This document shows, piece by piece, positions 44,823 to 56,545 of a stretch of 64,000 nt of DNA. The stretch is taken from positions 806,001 through 870,000 of the forward strand of contig JAHBBC010000005.1 in the NCBI GenBank assembly GCA_019915015.1, in the 5' to 3' direction. A program made the translations under genes and the position numbers. The DNA comes from Auriscalpium vulgare (lineage: Eukaryota > Basidiomycota > Agaricomycetes > Russulales > Auriscalpiaceae). The stretch's first letter is position 1. Each line of letters begins with the position of its first letter. Below the pieces are notes generated by a model that made no database searches, had not been told where the DNA came from, and was given only the letters and a program-made list of their open reading frames with translations.

Positions 44823-47106
44823 CTATTCTTTTGTTTTGTTCCGGAACGACGGATGGAGGATCTGCTCGTGCAGAGCCTTGCCCGCAGGTACCTGAGGCAC
44901 ATCGTCAGCGACGTTGAGGCAACAGACGGAGGTCTCACCATCGGGAACACATGCTCATTCGACTCTACCACGCACTCCAGAAGCACAGGCTTGTCACCGT
45001 CGTACTCGAGGAACTCTTTCATTTTTGCGGGCAGCTCGCGTGTGTCAGTCACACGCATCGCGTGCACGCCCATGGCCTGCGCCAGCAGCACAAAGTTGGG
45101 GTTCGTCATCCGCGTGTGAGAGTAACGCGCATTGTAGAACAAATCTGCAAGCGACATCAGTACGTTGTCACTCTTCAGAGAATCATACACACCTTGCCAC
45201 TGCAGCACCATGCCCTGGAACTCATTGTTCAACACCAACACCTTGACCCCGATACCATACTGCGAGGCAGTGGCAAGCTCCATCGCCGTCATGCTGAACG
45301 ACGCGTCGCCGTCGATGTCGATAACAGTCTTGTGCGGTGCAGCCACCTTCGCGCCCACAGCAGCTGGCAAACCAAAGCCCATAGTCTGAGGCGAAGGTCA
45401 ACAAATGCTCTGGGAGAAATGTTGAAGTGAGCCTACACCGAGACCGCCAGATGTGACCATAGAACGCGGGTACCGCCACCGGTAGTGCTGCGCCGCCCAC
45501 ATCTGGTGCTGTCCGACTCCAGTGGAAATGACAACGTTCTCTTTGAACGAAACAGTCTGCTTGTCGAGCTCCTCGATGACCTCTTGAGGCTTTATCTTCT
45601 CACCCCGCTCCGGCTGGCTCTTCACATATGTGAAAGGAAATTTCGCCTTCCAGTGGTCGATGTCCTTGAACCACGGCTTGCGCTCCTTGTACTTGATCAG
45701 AGGCAGCAGCGCGGAAAGGTTCGCAGTGACATCTCCGACTATAGGGATGGACGCGTCGACGACCTTGTTGATGTTCTTTGGCTGAATCTCAAAGTGGATG
45801 ATCCCGCCGCGTCCTGTCAAGGCAGCAGCACGCGCTGTCGGGGCAAAGGTGTCGACCTTGCCAGTCACGCGATCGTCGAAGCGCGCCCCGAGCGCGATGA
45901 TCACATCCGCCTGTTGCAGCGCGAGGTTCGCATACGCAGACCCGTGCATGCCGAGCATGTGCAGGCTCTTCGAATCCAACTCGTCGAATGCCCCGAGCCC
46001 CTGCAGCGTCGTCGTCACAGGAATGTTGCCCTCGTTCGCCAGCTCCGCGAGGAACTTCGGACCGAGCTCCGAGGCGAGGACGCCATTGCCGGCATAGATG
46101 ATAGGACTGTGCGCCTGGTTGATGAGATTGGCAGCCGCGCGGATGAGCTCGAGGTCGGCGGTAGCAGTGACGGTCGCAGCAGTCTGTGGAGTGTTCGGGG
46201 AAAGGTCGGGCGTCGTCGCCTTGAAGGACAGCGGCGTGCGGAGGATGCCCGCAGTAACGTCCTTGGGAAGGTCCACGAGCACAGGCCCAGGGCGGCCGGA
46301 AGTCGCGATTTTGAAGGCCTCATTGATGCGCCGAGGGAGTTCCGCGATGTCTTTGACCATCACGTTCCACTTGGTGCAGCTCCGCGAGATCCCGACGATG
46401 TCTGCCTCCTGGAATGCGTCCGAGCCAATGGCCGACGTCGCGACCTGGCCGCAAAAAACCACCAGCGGCACGCCGTCGCTCAAGGCGTCCTGCATGGGTG
46501 TCACCACGTTCGTCGCGCCCGGACCGGACGTGACGAGAACGACACCAGGCTTGCCGGAGACGCGTGCATACCCCTCTGCCATGTGTCCTGCGCCCTGCTC
46601 GTGTCTTGGCAGGATGAAATCAAAGTCCTTCGAGTTATAGATGGCGTCGAAGACGGGGAGGATGGCCCCTCCCGGATAGCCAAAGATGTGCTTGACATCG
46701 TGCCGCAGCATCATCTCGTGGAAGATCTCCCCTCCAGAGAGGCCGACGAAAGAGTGGTCCAGGGGTGCATCGGGAGTGGGCGCTGGCGTGGGGATCCATG
46801 CCGGCGGAGGATGGGGGATATTGTTCCTCGTAGGCAGCTGCTGGAAGCCTGGTGCCGGCGCCGGGCGCCTGCAGAAAAAATGTTAAAGCCGGTGAAGACA
46901 CGGGGGGCGACGACGTACACAGAAGGGGTCACGACGGCGTTCTGGGTAGACGAGCGGCTGATACTGCGCGCATTTTCCTTGACCCTGGCCTTTGCTTGAA
47001 GGAATGAAGTGGACGCAGCGACGGTGGAGCGCGACCTGGAGAAGGAGAGAGATGCGGGTGTCCTGGGAGCTGCTGCGCGCATTTTTTGTGCGGTCAACGA
47101 CGACAT
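44823..47106 (-). CDS. ILV2: Acetolactate synthase catalytic subunit, mitochondrial
   Basis: ThDP enzyme that makes acetolactate and acetohydroxybutyrate, the first shared step of valine, leucine and isoleucine synthesis. The ATG at 47106 opens a basic, Ser-rich presequence (MSSLTAQKMRAAAPRTPASL). The core follows: HIFGYPGGAILPVFDAIYNS; the ThDP-activating Glu in RHEQGAGHMAEGYARVSG; VLVTSGPGATNVVTPMQDAL; the FAD region LGARFDDRVTGKVDTFAP; VVISTGVGQHQMWAAQHYRW; MGFGLPAAVGAKVA. The ThDP/Mg site is DIDGDASFSMTAMEL with LVLNNEFQGM. A last small exon after the intron at FPM|V gives VPAGKALHEQILHPSFRNKT and the stop at 44823. Few introns and no broken motifs. It is divergent from the 2-thiouridylase; two copies of ACTGACTCG lie upstream. 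Confidence 0.95.
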
Positions 47107-47156
47107 GGTGAACGATGAAGGGCCGTTGGAGAGAGATGAGAGGCGAGAGGCGAGTC

Positions 47157-47165
47157 CGAGTCAGT
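47157..47165 (-). promoter_or_regulatory. Gcn4/CPC1-like site (reads ACTGACTCG on the minus strand)
   Basis: CGAGTCAGT on the plus strand, 51 bp upstream of the ILV2 start. The core TGACTC is the binding core of the general amino-acid control activator. Inferred role: induction of ILV2 on amino-acid starvation. Confidence 0.45.
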
Positions 47166-47204
47166 TGACCTGACCATGGCAGCTGAGGGCCTTCGGCTTT
47201 AACG

Positions 47205-47213
47205 ACTGACTCG
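47205..47213 (+). promoter_or_regulatory. Second Gcn4/CPC1-like site, inverted relative to the first
   Basis: ACTGACTCG, the exact nine bases of the first site in the opposite orientation, about 99 bp upstream of the ILV2 start and 45 bp upstream of the thiouridylase start. Confidence 0.45.
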
Positions 47214-47257
47214 GAGTCCGAACAACGCCGACCGCCCTTCTCACTCGCAACTCCCGC

Positions 47258-48858
47258 ATGCGCTGGGCTCGGGCGGCCAGGCGTGCGTTCGCCACGCACC
47301 ATGTCGCATCGCACCCAGTCAAGGGTACCAAAGGTGCGCTAACACTTGTATCGTCGCACCGCCCGTCATGACCTGGCCCAGTCGTTGTCGCCATGTCAGG
47401 CGGTGTGGACTCCTCCGTAACCGCAAAGCTACTGGCGCAACAGGTACGTACTCAGTGTGCTCGGCGGCGTCATTTCTCGAATGATCATCAGGACTACGAT
47501 CTCTCCGCAGTATTCATGCGCAACTGGGACACCCGCGACGAATCCGGCACGGACACGGGCTGCGAATGGGAAAAGGACTGGGAGGATGTCCAGCGCGTTT
47601 GCAGGACCCTTGATATCCCCTGTAGAATGGTGTGTTCCGGTTTGCATCTTCGATGAGGTACTCCGTTCACACCCTGTCCAAGCTCAGGTCGACCTGTCTC
47701 GCGACTATTGGACGCGTGTCTTCGAGCCTGCGCTCAAAGCCTGGGAGCTAGGCGATACCCCAAATCCTGACATATGGTGCAACAGGTATGTGTGCAGATT
47801 TACGCATGAAATCTCCGCTAATTTCCGTCCTCCAGGGAGGTGAAGTTTGGTGCTTTGATGGACCGACTAGCGGAGAACATTGAGTTCCTCGCAACCGGTA
47901 TGCGTTCCTCTCCTCGTCCGCCTGTCAAAGAAACTCACATTATCGCAGGTCATTATGCTCGCAAAGCTCACGATCCAATAAGCCTGCGCCCGCAGCTCTT
48001 CCGCCCGCTAGACCGCCAAAAAGACCAGACCTACTACCTGTCGTCTATCCCAGAAGCCAGCCTTTCGAAAGCTATCTTCCCACTCGCTAATTTGACAAAA
48101 TCCGACGTCCGCGAGATAGCAAAGCAAGCTGGCCTGCACACCGCGTCTCGTGATGAGAGCATGGGCATCTGCTTCGTCGGGGAAAAGCGACGGTTCTCAG
48201 ATTTCCTAGGTTCGTCCCTCGGTCATCACGCACACAGCTCACTTCTAAGTCTGACACAAATATGTTCCTTGTTAGCGGAATACATTCCGCAGAAGCTCGG
48301 TCATATGATTGACCTACGCACAGGGCAAATCGTCGGCGAGCATCGCGGTTTATGGGCGTACACTATCGGCCAAGGTGCCAGAGTGCAGGGCCTCCCGGAA
48401 AAGTTGTTCATAGCGCGGAAGGACAATGCCACCAATGAAATATGGTTGGCGCCTGGCAGGTATGAGAATGCATCTATCTCGTGGCAATCGCCCTCATAAT
48501 CAAGGGATACACAACAGCCACCCTGCATTATCCGCTTCCAAGATCACGGCGAAATACTGGTCGTGGATCTGGGGTGACGCGCCGCCCCTCGCCATAGACA
48601 CACCCGCTGGTCTTCGTGCACGATTGCAGTTCCGCCATCGCATGCTCGACGTTCCGTGTACTGTTCGGTAAGTCGATGCCGCCTCTTCTGTTTCCGTGCT
48701 GACTGTGTAGCAGCCGGAGTGCGACCGATGCAATAGAGATATCCTTCGACGAGCCGCAGAAGGCAGTTGCTCCTGGACAAATTGCCACCGTATGGGATAA
48801 CGACTGGTGTCTCGGCTGTGGAACTATTTCTGGAGTAAACACGATGGACATGTCATAG
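47258..48858 (+). CDS. Mitochondrial tRNA-specific 2-thiouridylase (TrmU/MnmA family)
   Basis: Adds the 2-thio group to the wobble uridine of mitochondrial tRNAs for Lys, Glu and Gln, using sulfur that starts from Nfs1. Exon 1 (47258-47333) encodes [20 protein letters not shown], a basic import presequence. After a 48-nt intron (47334-47381) the protein reads [19 protein letters not shown], the ATP-binding PP-loop. Downstream are [25 protein letters not shown] (catalytic Cys), [18 protein letters not shown] and [15 protein letters not shown] (second Cys). [20 protein letters not shown] follows, with a C-terminal beta domain ending VNTMDMS. All key residues are present. An ATG at 47368 is out of frame; the inner ATG at 47393 would cut the PP-loop strand. 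The yeast name is SLM3, the animal name MTU1. Confidence 0.92.
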
Positions 48859-49357
48859 CGCGCAGTATATAATGTCCGTTCAAACACCCCCACCTCAGTC
48901 ATACGTCCGCATACCCACACAGTATCATTATCTCACACAAACTAGATCACTGCTCTTGCATACACATATAAATCATATTGTTTCTATGCTATGTAACAAC
49001 ATACAGCGGCATACGCAAGGCAAGGCAAGGCGAGAAGTCGCAAATTGGCGCCGCTTTGCAGCTCCATTGGACCAAGGCGCAGACACCCTTACATCGCCGC
49101 ACCGGGTGACAGACAATTCGAGATGGCATCGGCGAGGGACATTGTCAGCATCTCGCGTCGACAAGCACAGGGCTGCCTGCGACGCGATCCGCCCGTCGGG
49201 CGACGCTCGATTGCGCGCGCTCTCAACGTCTTCAAACGCCCGACAAGAAGGATAACATGCAGATGGCCTGCAGCCACGGGGCTGTCAGCCGCGTGCATCT
49301 GGGGAGACGCAACGGGAAGGTGCTCGGCCGAGGGCCATGCGCACCGTGCGTGTGCGT
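48859..49357. other. Intergenic between convergent genes
   Basis: About 500 bp between the thiouridylase and UPF1 stop codons. AT-rich at first (to about 49010), then GC-rich. No gene or RNA recognised. Confidence 0.45.
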
Positions 49358-52300
49358 TCAGAACGCTGTCACACCGCTCTGCGTTGCCGCATATTGGCTC
49401 TTCATGTCGTCCATGTCCGCCGCCTCGTCCTGGCTCTTGTAGTCGAACCCGCTGCTCAAGCTGCCGACCTCCGAGCCGAAGCTCGGGCGCCGCCGCAGGC
49501 GGTCGCTGTGCGAATACGCGACGCGGTCGGAGGGGCCGCCGATGATGCTGCTGCCGCTGTCCACAGGCCCGTCCTGTGAGATGATCGACGACGCGTATGA
49601 GTATGTGCTGCGCTTCGCGCCAGCGCCGCGTGGCCCGCTGGCGCCAAAAGGCCCGCTGGCGGAGAAGACGGGCAGCCCGGAGGAGTACGTCGCCTGAGAG
49701 CGCAGGGACTGCACATCGGACGGGATGTAGTTAAGAGGGTCGTGCGTCCGGTAAAAGGATGCGTCGAAGCGACTGGGGGTGCCCGAATTCACGGGCACGT
49801 TCCCGAGGTAGTCGCGCGCACTGACGTCGTGCCTGCGGTATGGCTCATTCGCCTTGTCCAAAGTACGGCGCGGCTTGCTGAACTGGATCATGCTGGGCTG
49901 TAGGTTGTTGAGAGGCCCCTCAACGAGGCATCCTTTCTCCTTGTAGTGTGTGAGGAGATAATGCCACAACGGATGCTAGAGGAATAAGGTCAGCTAGATG
50001 CAGGGCAGATTTGGGCACGGAAACTCGCCTTGCTCAGGACCTTCGGATTCCCAAGGATAACGACTCCATACTTGGCACGGGTCAAGGCAACATTCAGACG
50101 CCTAGGATCGTTGAGGAAACCGATGCCCTGGTGCTCGTTGCTCCTGACGCAACTCAGGATGATGTAGTCCTTCTCGCGCCCCTGGAATGCATCAACGGAT
50201 GCGACCTCGATTTCCTTGTAAAGATCCTTCTTGAGTGAGCCGTTGTACTGCATGTAGTTGACAATATAGGACCGTTGGCCTTCGTAGGGCGTGACAACGC
50301 CGATTTGACCGGGGACGACACCCGACTTGAAGAACTTTGTGACGATCTTCTCAACATTAGATGCCTCAGTCCTGGAGTTGCATCAGCAGGCGTGCAACGA
50401 GGCACCTCAAGCACACGCACCTATTCAAGAACGAAGTCCCGCTGCTCGAAATCTCCTCCTGCCCTAGATTCTGATAGAAGAACATCGGCGTGTCCGGGAT
50501 AGGCCATGGGAAATCGACGTTCTTCCTGAGACGTTCAGGAGCGGTGACACCATTCTGCAGCGTTCCTTCGTAGAACATGTTCGAAGGGAACTCGGACAGA
50601 CACGGATGCATGCGATACTGGACTTGCAGGCGAATGGGCCGGTTGGCAAGCATGACGAGGCGTTCAAAAAGCGACTGCGTGAGACCGGCACGAGCTGCTT
50701 TCTTGTTCATGATGACAGGACCGAGCTGTTGATGATCTCCAACTAGAACGACCTGCTTGCATCCAAGTACGAGGGGGATCATACACTCTGTCAAGATTAG
50801 GTGAGTGATATCGCCAACGTCCACTATGAAAGGAGACAAACCTGGCTCTGCGGCCTGCGTGGCTTCGTCGATTAGCACCGTCCTGAACTTCAGCTTGCTC
50901 AACCTCGGATCTCCAGCACCGACGCAAGTACAACAAATGACGTCTGCGGCAGTCAAGATCTCCTTTTCACACTGTCGGATCAACGACTTGTACTTCCGTT
51001 CGTCGTTTGAGCTCAACTCTCCCTGCTCGTTCTTCAGTTGGATAAGCTTCTGAAGCTCCACATGTGTTGTGTTGTTGGCGACTTGCTGATGCAGAGTCAA
51101 GAACGAGACAGACGAGTCGAGGGCCTCCCGAGACTTGGCTGTCAGGCGGACGACCTTGAGTCCGGTGGCATGGATCTTCTCCGTCAACTGGTCCACAGCG
51201 ACATTGGACGGTGCGCAGACGAGGACCTGGCCCGGGTTCATCTTCGCAAGATGGTAGACGATCGAGGCAGACGTGACGGTCTTGCCCGTGCCGGGCGGAC
51301 CTTGGATGAGACTTATGGGCTTTTGTAGGACGCTCTTGACAGCATACATTTGCGAGTGATTGAGCTCTGGCAAACCGGGTGCGGAGAAACGCTTTGGCAT
51401 TTGAGTGCGGAGGATTTGGGGCTCCAGCTCATGACCCAGGAGTTTATGGTACTAGAAGGAAGAAGATTTGGTGCCCGCGACAGTAAGTTACCATAGTATG
51501 CACTCACGATGTAACCGCTGACACTCTTCTCGTCGACTGCGAAAGTTTTCATGGCTAGCTGCATGCGGTCGAAGCTAGTGGACTTCCAGACAAAATCGGC
51601 CGAGAAGCCGTGGGTAATGTCATGCGGGACGCCCTCTGTCCTGCGCAGCTCAAGACCAATCTCGTCCGAGACATCTGATGACAGTCAACAGGAGCATATA
51701 CGCCTACTGTGCATGACACGTACTGTTCGGAACCTTGATGACGTGACCGACACCGTCCCAAGGCTTGTGCAGTTCTCCAGAGTACCGCAACCTTAACTCA
51801 TCACCGACCGCCAGCCTCACTTCGCCAGACTCCAGCTTGGGCAGGCCGAACCACGCCACTCGCTTTTGGTTGAGACCAAGATCCCAGCGCACGGTGATGT
51901 CCGTCTGAGTCTGGCTTTCCTTGAGCCTCTTGTCGTAGTCCGCCTCAATCTTCACCAGCGGACCGAATATGTTTTGGTATTGGTACGCGTCCTCGTATCG
52001 AACCGCAACTGGCTGCGGTTCGTCGTCGACTCCAGGTTTCTCGAGATCTTCGAGCGTCGCACTGGTATTGTCACGCCACAAGTCTTCTAGGCGGTTAATC
52101 TGGGGAAACGAGATTTGGCGGGAGCGCAATTGCTCGGTTTCGCTTGGAGGCTTGACGAGCCAGGATAGAAAGGAGCGGTCGTCGATGAGCGGCGCCCATA
52201 AAGTGGCGTTCCAAGAAATATCTTTGGATATTTGGGCACAGGGTTGACTACGGCGGACGAAGTCAGTCGAGCCTTTCTGAGGACAGCATTGCACGTACCG

Positions 52301-52908
52301 GCATAGCAAAACTACCACTGTATCGCTCTTGGCCGGAATGAAGCCAAGCATGAAGACATTCTTGCTCCCACAATTGTAGCATTCTGGAGTGGTTTCTCCG
52401 AGAGGGCCTTCGGCGTGCAAGATGACCTCCTTATGCTTGGCGCGGACGAGATGATTAACGATGTGCGAAGCCGAAGTATTTCCCCGGGAGTTGCAAAACC
52501 ATTTGCTGCAGATGAGGCACTTGACCACAGACGCAGGATTGTGAATCCCGCAGTAGCTACGCGTCGTGGTCCGCGAAAAACGTTAGTAATCTGTCGGCGG
52601 GCAATAAGAAGCACTGCGCACCAGCATGCGTGTTCAGGCAAATCAAGCTGGCTTTCGTCCTTCAAATCGTCGAGCACCGCGTCAAAGTCCTCCGCGAGAC
52701 CAGCGGAGTTCGGGCGGGGCTCTGGGCCACCGTCGATAAAAGCGGACGCATTCGAGCGGTCATCGGAAAGCGAGAGTGTCTCTAGATCTACAGACTCTGC
52801 AGTGTGGTTCTGTGTGGTCGCTGTGTAGATGGACGAAGTGTCGTCTACGACGCCGATGCCGTCGTAAGAGGACGCGGAGTCATACTGGAAGTTATCGAAG
52901 GTGTCCAT
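49358..52908 (-). CDS. UPF1: Nonsense-mediated decay RNA helicase Upf1
   Basis: SF1 RNA helicase at the centre of nonsense-mediated mRNA decay. On the minus strand [20 protein letters not shown] starts the protein. The Cys/His-rich domain follows ([60 protein letters not shown]), binding zinc and Upf2. The helicase core shows [20 protein letters not shown] (Walker A), [12 protein letters not shown] (DEAA-type motif II), [40 protein letters not shown] and [20 protein letters not shown], ending with [10 protein letters not shown]. The C-terminal tail is Ser/Gln-rich ([20 protein letters not shown]). This is full length for Upf1, about 1,080 residues, with no gaps. Divergent from the HYPK gene (129 bp). 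Confidence 0.94.
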
Positions 52909-53037
52909 GGACGTTGAGAGACAAGGTTGGGTGGGCGTCCGAGTGACTGCTATGCCAGAATGCTGACTCAGAAAATAAGTGCAGCGATGCCGCCGCATTG
53001 CTTCAGGCACTGCCACAGACGCTTCCACATTTCTACC

Positions 53038-53433
53038 ATGTCGCACCTACAGCGAAGCAATGGCCACCCAGAACCGGAGGTCATAGTAAACGTATGTGGG
53101 CCCCGACGCCATTTCGGCTTGGCTCCCAGAATGAATGTTTTGTTTTGCAGTACGCCGATGGCTACGCATACTCCAAGGGCAAGATGGAGGAAGCATTCCG
53201 CATTCTGTTTGACAAACCGCCGGTGAAGCCCCCAAAGGCCATCGGTGCGAACAAGAGAGAAGATGTGGACTTGATTGTACGAACATCCATCGCCCACTAG
53301 CTTCACAGTGCTGCTTACAGTCGTGCCACAGGTTTCCGAACTCGACATTCCTCGCGCTCAAGCCGACAAGGTGCTAACCGAGCACGGAGGTGATCTCGAA
53401 AAGGCCCTGCAGGGCCTAGTAACCCGCTCCTAG
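53038..53433 (+). CDS. HYPK-like protein (UBA domain, NatA partner)
   Basis: Small protein whose C-terminal UBA-like domain matches HYPK, a regulator and chaperone partner of the NatA N-terminal acetyltransferase on ribosomes. Three exons can be placed exactly: 53038-53085, 53151-53276 and 53332-53433, giving 91 residues. Exon 1 encodes MSHLQRSNGHPEPEVI, exon 2 YADGYAYSKGKMEEAFRILF and the linker KREDVDLI. Exon 3 encodes VSELDIPRAQADKVLTEHGG, closing LEKALQGLVTRS. The EHGGD loop and preceding E-L-D-I-P-R-A-x-A-D pattern are those of the family. Short fungal proteins of this kind are easily missed. Confidence 0.85.
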
Positions 53434-53889
53434 ACAGCTGGCTATATTGGTTTGTGCACTCTGATATCGCTGTCGCTATGGATTACCTGACCAGGGATCA
53501 CTCAGCAACAGCGCAACAGCGCTCATGGACATCTGCAACAACGCGCATTATCAAAAGTGATGCTAAGATGTTATACCATTATGTCTACCGCGTGAATCCT
53601 ACCGAATTGTTGAGTCACGGGTACACGAAGCGAATGTAGGTGCGTGCGTGCGGGAACGCATAAAACGAACGAGCATCAGACGAACCCGCGATGAAGTTAG
53701 GTGATAAATAAATGAGTTTCGTTAAGAAGGTCATCGGCCGTTGTTCTTCGCTAGCATCTAGATGGGTATCAATTCGTGATTTCCAACTCGCCACCACACA
53801 TGTCCTCCACCGCCTATCAATCTCCGTAGACGGACTCGCGCTCGCGTCCAGCCCCACTCGCGGCTCGAGCAATACACTGGGAGGTTCTG
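53434..53889. other. Intergenic between convergent genes
   Basis: About 456 bp between the HYPK and transporter stops. AT-rich patches (near 53540-53580 and 53700) but no supported ORF. Confidence 0.4.
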
Positions 53890-55534
53890 TTATTGCCGTT
53901 CGAAGCTGTGTTGTGACGACGGAGAACTTGGCGCCGGTGATGGTGTACGCGACGGGAATGGGGACCCGTACGGGGCATTGAGATATCGCGGTGTGTCCGC
54001 CATCTTCTGGAAGTAACCGTCCGTCGGACTGAGCTTTTCGAGATCGCTACTAGATGAGATCCGGGGTAACGCTGTCTTGCCGTCAAATTGTCCAAGTATG
54101 GGGGCATTGGGGCTGACAGGTGAGCCGGGCCAGGGAGTCGATGATCTGCTGCCAGTTGCGCTGTTGACCACGTTCACGAAGAGTGCCGGTTCTTGACCTG
54201 CAGGCTGGTTGTACAACCAAGTTGCAGCGAGCACAGTAGATGAGCCGACGACGAAGGATGGCGTGATGCTGAAGTGGAAGAGTATGACGGATGCCAGGAA
54301 GGACAAAACGATGGAAAGACTCGTCGCGAAGCCCTTGAGGATATTGTCCGAGTACTTGATAACCACCGCCGTCACAAGCCCTCCGAAGACCTGTATCAAC
54401 AAAGTTGCCCAGGCCCACCCGCCGAAGTTCTTGAACAGATCATGGAAGGTATGAGTGGTGGGGGTGTATAGGACGGGAATGAAGGCGGGAAGAAGGGAAA
54501 AGAGCGACAACTGGACGTTGCGCACCCAGAGATCGGCCTTGGATCCCTTGAGGACCATCTCGAAGTAGACACCTGCAAGGCCAGACGTAAAGCAAGCCGC
54601 CGTAACCGCGCCGAAGCCTTTAAGGGGGCTCATGACATGCATGTACCGAGGCGCGGAGTCGTGTGCACTGCCAACGACTTGCTCGACTTGACGAACAGGC
54701 TCCGCGCTGGTGCTGGTCTGGATCTGAACGATGGCCACGCCAATGGCAAGGAAAAATAAGGACGCCCACTTCATGGGACTCAACCGCTTGCGCAGGAGCA
54801 CCACAGAGAATGCAGCGGTCGTGAGGATCTTCATCTGGTACGTGACCTGAAAGGTGGCGACGGGGAGATTGCTGACCGCAACGAATTGCAGCGAGTTCTG
54901 GACGACGTAGAGGAGCGCTGGGATTGAGAGCTTCCAGCAATCGGGGCTAAAGATCTCGCGCAGGAGCTGGCGGAAAGGGCTGAACATGTTCCCTGTGAGT
55001 GGCCTCCTGGACTCGAGGGTCGATACCCTCCACAAGGCTATCACGAAGGATATTGAGCCCTTCAGCATCTCGTTCAGCAGTACTGCAGATGCTGGGGAGT
55101 AGGCTTCTGATGGGGGTATTGAGACGCGTGAATAGTGCATCACTATTGACATGGCGGCATTTTGGACTGCGAGGGTGACGAGGCTGAAAGCCAGCGAGCA
55201 TGTATGAGAACGCTGTATAGATATGACAACATACAAGGTTGGACACTCACGAGACGTATTTTAGCGGCAACCCGAAGATGGTCGGCTCGACTTCCGTTGG
55301 AGGCGGGCTGACTGTCACCATGGGCATGGACCCATGACTGAAATAGGACGACAGGGAGGCGGGAGTGGCGACTGGGGATAGTCGAGGACTATGGGTCGTC
55401 GATGCGGCTGGAGAGGGCGTTACTGCGCCTCTGCCGCTAGGGAACTGGCGGTAGTGCATGTCGGGGGATATTGGACTGGCCACGTTCACCGAAGACACAC
55501 GCGAGTAATGCGTCTGCACGAACTGGCGTTCCAT
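53890..55534 (-). CDS. UDP-galactose-type nucleotide-sugar transporter (SLC35A family)
   Basis: Golgi multi-pass antiporter that brings a nucleotide sugar, probably UDP-galactose, into the lumen. The ATG at 55534 opens a Ser/Pro-rich cytosolic leader (MERQFVQTHYSRVSSVNVAS). After GLPLKYVS and one intron comes LVTLAVQNAAMSIVMHYSRV, the family's first helix. Signature segments follow: YVVQNSLQFVAVSNLPVATF, VTYQMKILTTAAFSVVLLRK, GVYFEMVLKGSKADLWVRNV and KYSDNILKGFATSLSIVLSF. About ten membrane helices in one long exon. The C-terminal tail is Ser/Pro-rich and ends SSQHSFERQ at 53890. Upstream, a possible 5' UTR intron ends at GTTGCAG (about 55567); the codon there is TTG, so 55534 is the first ATG. 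Substrate is inferred from family resemblance only. Confidence 0.88.
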
Positions 55535-56545
55535 CGGAAGGGGGTGGGGAGGTGGAACGTCCTGCAACGACGGTCGGTTGTGAAGGGAGCTTGTATCGGT
55601 AGGGACAGCCGCCAGGGATGGGAGGCAAAAAAGAGAGCGACGAGAATGAGCAGTCGGTAGATGGCGGGGCTAGTGGGTCATGCAACGGCGGCGAGTGGCG
55701 GTCGGGAGCAAGTCGTCGCTGTCGTGTTTAGAGACGAGGAAGCGCCCCTTGCGCGCTTACTCCTCTGCTACCGGATACGGAGCCGCCTGTTGGCCGCCTG
55801 ATGCTTTTCCTGATGGCCGTCCCCTAGGCCTGCGCGCTGCCCCGTTCTCTGTGCGATGTCTGACAGACCGTGCAACCATCATATTCGTACTGTACTTCCC
55901 CTAGACTGCATACAAGTATTCTACAGCACAAACCGTCAATGCCCGCCCCTGCGCTGGCAACGTGAAGCGAGTCTGCGATGTCTGTCGGAGCAATCAAAAT
56001 ATCAGCTAAACAGTTCGCGACATACCGGATACAAGGGAGAGCAGACACCATAACCTCAGACTCGCCTTTTATCTCGACATGCACACCCAGCGGTCGACAG
56101 TTCTGGCGCCGGCGCATCGCCCTCGCGGGCAACACTGCCAACCATGAGAACTCGACACAGAGCGCGGGTGCGTCCCTTTACCAGGGTTTTCTTCTTTGGG
56201 ATCGTGAAAGTGCAAGAGTGCGTGAAAAGTACTCACATCATGTGTACACCGAGCAAGCCAGCGGGGGGATGTGGATATCTCCAGGTGATCCTGCGTCCTA
56301 ACCTCTCGACCAGTGGGAGAAGCAATCAGCAAAGACTGTTTTTGAGACAGCTCGTTGGTCTTCGACGTTTGTCTGGACCGTCCGTCCCAGAGGCTGCGCC
56401 CGTGAAGGCCAGCAGAGGACAGACAGTAATTTGGACGTCGGTGAAAACGCACACGACGCGACGCGCGCGCTTTTTATGCAACGCCCGCTAAATGCCGAGC
56501 GGGGTTAACTGGGCTGGCGGGGCGCTGAGGTCGACTTGTGCGGTG
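55535..56545. other. Divergent intergenic region, transporter / MDM12
   Basis: About 1 kb between divergent start codons. The left part probably contains the transporter's 5' UTR and a leader intron. A T-rich CTTTTTATGC near 56468-56477 could be a TATA element for MDM12. No gene recognised. Confidence 0.4.

Noticed and set aside
45485..46999. A 504-codon open frame on the plus strand
   Set aside because: It is antisense to the unbroken, highly conserved ILV2 exon and has an Arg/Leu/His-biased composition. It is a codon-usage shadow.
47368..47392. ATG at 47368 as the thiouridylase start
   Set aside because: It is out of frame with the PP-loop and lies inside the 48-nt first intron. The 47258 exon gives a presequence and a perfect join.
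55568..55685. An upstream coding exon for the transporter
   Set aside because: The frame there begins with TTG, and the only ATG (in ATGACCCACTAG) meets a stop within four codons. It is more likely 5' UTR with a leader intron.
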